Positions 61,751 through 64,000 of a stretch of DNA of 64,000 bases are shown here, piece after piece. A program made the position numbers and the translations under genes. The stretch is from Marinomonas piezotolerans. GTDB taxonomy: Bacteria; Pseudomonadota; Gammaproteobacteria; Pseudomonadales; Marinomonadaceae. The stretch covers positions 248,001 through 312,000 of the forward strand of contig NZ_QKRA01000002.1 in the NCBI RefSeq assembly GCF_003362755.1, written 5' to 3'. The notes under the pieces were generated by a model that was not told the DNA's origin, searched no databases, and saw nothing but the letters and a program-made list of their open reading frames with translations. The first letter of the stretch is position 1, and each line of letters begins with the position of its first letter.

Positions 61751-63001
61751 ATGAAGACATTAAAAACCGTCAAAAGTATCTTTTTAATGAGCCTGATTCC
61801 ATCCGCGATGATGTCAACGGCCGCTATGGCTGAAAACGTGGTCGATCCGATGGTGGCGAATGTTGGTCCTGCATCGGATGTTCAAGTTGGATTGCAGACA
61901 CTGCGTTGGAACATGCTAGATCGTACTGTTAACTCGTTAACATTCCGCTCTATGGACACACTTTATAGTACTCGCCAAGTGGGGAGATCTGGTGATGTGT
62001 CCGAATTGGTTAAGACTGAAGTGCCATTAGATGTCAGCTACACCTACAACGGTGAAGTCTACACAATCGATGACTTTTTAGATCGCACTTACACCAATGC
62101 CATGCTGGTCATGAAAGATGGCAAAATCGTCTATGAAAACTACCTAAATAACATGCGTCCTGAAACGCGTCACATGGGTTGGTCCATGACGAAATCGATT
62201 GTTTCGATTTTAGTGGGTATCGCTCATGAAGAAGGTCGTATTAAGTCTCTGGATCAGCCTATTACTGATTATATTCCTGAGCTATCCGACAGTGGCTATG
62301 CAGGTGTGACGATTCGTCAAGTCCTAGAGATGACGACTGGTGTTGGATACGAAGAGCGTTATGACTTCGCTAACCCTGGTGTTGCAGCGCGTAACCACAT
62401 CTTAGCGCTGGTTAAAGGTGTTGAGCGTTTTGCTGCAATGGCGACCGAGCTTGAACGTAAAGACGAGCCAGGCACAGTGTTCGAGTACAAAACCATTGAT
62501 ACAGCGGTATTGGGTTGGTTGTTAGAGCGCGTACTAGACGGTTCTAATGTCGCAAGTTACGCGGCTCAAAAAATCTGGGAGCCTCTAGGTGCTGAACAAA
62601 ATGGTTTCTTCATCTTAGACGGTGAGCCAGGTGTCGGTCGTGAGTTTACGGGCGCGGGCTTCAACGCAACATTGCGTGACTGGGCGCGTGTTGGACAAAT
62701 GGTAGCTAACGGTGGTGAGTTTAATGGTCATCGTTTTGTGAGCGAAGATTACATCAAAAAAGCGACTAACCCTGTATTGCCAGAAGATCCTCAAATGGGT
62801 GGATACGGCTACCAGTGGTGGACCATGCCAAACTCTAATGCGTTCTCAGCGATTGGTCTACAAGGTCAGTTCGTGTACATCGACCCAGACACAGATACTG
62901 TGATCGTTAAGCTTAGCTACTTCCCTCAAGAAGAGATGATGGACCTAGAGGTCGAAACGTTAACGTTCTTTGACCAAATCTCTAAATGGAACGCTAACTA
63001 A
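61751..63001 (+). CDS. Serine hydrolase of the beta-lactamase class C fold
   Basis: The 416-residue protein has a signal peptide ending TAAMA and the class C catalytic motif SMTK (Ser145, Lys148) in HMGWSMTKSIVSILVG, then DYIPELSDSGYAGVTIRQVLEMTTGVGYEERYDF. The YxN motif is replaced by YKT (in VFEYKTID). Such proteins are esterases or 6-aminohexanoate-dimer-hydrolase relatives rather than beta-lactamases. It precedes a secreted DUF3237 gene by 29 bases, suggesting a joint role in the periplasm. Codon bias suggests high expression. Confidence 0.87.
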   Translation: MKTLKTVKSIFLMSLIPSAMMSTAAMAENVVDPMVANVGPASDVQVGLQTLRWNMLDRTVNSLTFRSMDTLYSTRQVGRSGDVSELVKTEVPLDVSYTYNGEVYTIDDFLDRTYTNAMLVMKDGKIVYENYLNNMRPETRHMGWSMTKSIVSILVGIAHEEGRIKSLDQPITDYIPELSDSGYAGVTIRQVLEMTTGVGYEERYDFANPGVAARNHILALVKGVERFAAMATELERKDEPGTVFEYKTIDTAVLGWLLERVLDGSNVASYAAQKIWEPLGAEQNGFFILDGEPGVGREFTGAGFNATLRDWARVGQMVANGGEFNGHRFVSEDYIKKATNPVLPEDPQMGGYGYQWWTMPNSNAFSAIGLQGQFVYIDPDTDTVIVKLSYFPQEEMMDLEVETLTFFDQISKWNAN

Positions 63002-63030
63002 AATTTGAACCATAGAAAAAGGAGTTACTT

Positions 63031-63582
63031 ATGATTCGATCAACGATCTTAGCGTTAGGGTGTTCCGTCTTTCTAACCAGTGCGTCTTATGCTGCGGAGA
63101 TTGTTCGTCCAACACTTGACACTTTACCTGATGTGGACACTCCAGAATTGGAGTTGGTAATGGAAGGTATTGTTGACTTAGGTGAGTGGATAAAAGTAGG
63201 CGATACGCCGAAAGGAATGCGTGGCATTGCGCCTATTACGGGTGGTGAATTCCATGGTCGTAATGGCTTCAAAGCGAAAGTCGTACCCGGTGGTGCAGAT
63301 TGGCAACTTGAACGCCCCGATGGCGTCTGGGAAATTTTTGCTCTGTATTCTATAACCACTGACGATGGGGTAAACATTGTCATCGACAACCGCGGCGTTG
63401 CGGTGAATAAGAGCGATGATCCTAAGCTACCTGTTGAGGACTGGTACATCGCGACCAATCCGACTTTCCAAGCACCAAATGGAAAATATGAGTGGCTCAC
63501 TAAGACACAATTTGCCGGGACAGTCGTAGCTGCACCCGACGAGAGTTTTGTCGTTGTTCGCGTTTACGAAATACACCAGTAA
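63031..63582 (+). CDS. Secreted DUF3237-family protein, second
   Basis: The 183-residue protein starts at ATG 63031 after AAGGAG. A signal peptide (IRSTILALGCSVFLTSASYAA) leads into a DUF3237 body: ELELVMEGIVDLGEWIKVGDTPKGMRGIAPITGGEFHGRNGFKAKVVPGGADW. It is in an operon with the serine hydrolase. It is a diverged relative of the protein at 53953. Confidence 0.82.
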   Translation: MIRSTILALGCSVFLTSASYAAEIVRPTLDTLPDVDTPELELVMEGIVDLGEWIKVGDTPKGMRGIAPITGGEFHGRNGFKAKVVPGGADWQLERPDGVWEIFALYSITTDDGVNIVIDNRGVAVNKSDDPKLPVEDWYIATNPTFQAPNGKYEWLTKTQFAGTVVAAPDESFVVVRVYEIHQ

Positions 63583-63608
63583 CCGTCCAATAACAAACTT
63601 TTCGCATC

Positions 63609-63636
63609 AAATGGCTTCTTTTTAGAAGCCATTTTT
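63609..63636 (+). terminator. Rho-independent terminator
   Basis: AAATGGCTTC and GAAGCCATTT arms around a short T-rich loop, with a T-run. Confidence 0.85.
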
Positions 63637-63784
63637 GTTTGCCTGTCATACAGCAATAAGGTTGCCATACTTTCAAAAACCGCTAAAGTTAAAGGAAATA
63701 AAAAGAAAAGATACCTTCAAATAGGTATTGGCTTTCATCCATCGAGCGATGCTTAATGGATGATGGTCAAGTAGCGGGGTAAGT

Positions 63785-64000
63785 ATGCATAACGTAAAAG
63801 ATCAACAATTGTTCGCTGATATGTATCAATGCGCTCTCAATACTTCGCATTGGATTTCAGTATTGGATCAAGTCAAAGCGCGTATGAATGTGGCCAGTGT
63901 GGTAGTGCAGGTTCTCAAACTGGGCACAACCGATTTGGAGTGGGAAGCGCGTGATAGCTTCTCTCTAGAGCACTCTGCGTTGCATGATAAGTGGGTGAAT
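63785..64000 (+). CDS. LuxR-type regulator, N-terminal part only
   Basis: The frame opens at ATG 63785 and runs off the window after 72 codons. MYQCALNTSHWISVLDQVKARMNV is the start seen in a class of LuxR-type regulators with an N-terminal sensor. The DNA-binding part is outside the window, so the assignment is by resemblance. About 200 bases separate it from the DUF3237 gene. Confidence 0.45.
   Translation, partial: MHNVKDQQLFADMYQCALNTSHWISVLDQVKARMNVASVVVQVLKLGTTDLEWEARDSFSLEHSALHDKWVN

Noticed and set aside
1..64000. CRISPR arrays, tRNA, rRNA, insertion-sequence transposases, integron integrase
   Set aside because: No regularly spaced repeats of CRISPR type, no cloverleaf or rRNA sequence, and no transposase or tyrosine-recombinase reading frame were seen.

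Overview
The window looks like a chromosome segment of a marine gammaproteobacterium, most probably in the Vibrionaceae (Grimontia/Enterovibrio-like rather than core Vibrio). The evidence is a 126-bp attC site at 1668-1793 that closely resembles the Vibrio cholerae repeat (VCR) family, a divergent ilvY-ilvC pair with the long class II ketol-acid reductoisomerase, a modF-like gene, a Fur-box-preceded small TPR-like gene, and many genes for osmolyte, polyamine and choline-sulfate use. The assignment is inference from gene content. No rRNA, tRNA, CRISPR array, transposase or integron integrase was seen.

Layout. 1-0.8 kb: LuxR-type regulator. 0.8-6.1 kb: first cassette region (toxin-antitoxin pair, AraC and VOC genes, a membrane-anchored hypothetical, an orphan ParA), with attC sites and palindromic repeats. 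6.2-15.7 kb: ordinary accessory genes: ElaA acetyltransferase; cyanase with a divergent sigma-54 activator, a visible -24/-12 promoter and three operator dyads; TetR, GFA and MAPEG; an AAC(6')-like acetyltransferase; an RDD protein; a lipoprotein amidohydrolase; LysR. 16.5-24.9 kb: a betaine-type catabolic run (Rieske oxygenase, aldehyde dehydrogenase, rubredoxin-reductase fusion, DAO-type oxidoreductase, cupin, BCCT carrier) and a convergent cupin with the full set of DddQ DMSP-lyase residues. 25.1-31.4 kb: NhaC antiporter, a DUF1501/DUF1800 pair and a tandemly duplicated small secreted protein. 31.5-37.8 kb: ilvY, ilvC, modF-like and a chemoreceptor. 37.8-42.6 kb: putrescine use (TetR, PuuB, PuuA, PotF-like) with two matching operators. 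42.7-50.2 kb: second cassette region. 50.3-64 kb: AGCS symporter, NhaP2/CvrA antiporter, two DUF3237 proteins, PNPOx-like protein, choline uptake and sulfatase genes (choX, betC, LysR), MocR, a Fur-box-preceded gene, Blc lipocalin, a serine hydrolase and the start of a LuxR-like regulator.

The most unusual structure is the pair of cassette regions. They contain several attC-like hairpins and typical cassette genes but no integrase. Four times (before the genes at 1106, 3593, 43410 and 48066) the cassette gene is preceded by the same mosaic leader: REP-type hairpins, an imperfect inverted-repeat element of about 80-90 bp, a short conserved linker, and a terminal palindrome that ends in a G|TTA boundary like the crossover point of an attC site. 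The second region also carries two near-identical copies of one cassette, a truncated second copy of the AGCS gene, direct repeats bracketing the truncated block, and a two-gene cassette whose overlapping proteins share a GNQNxTxGRD motif.
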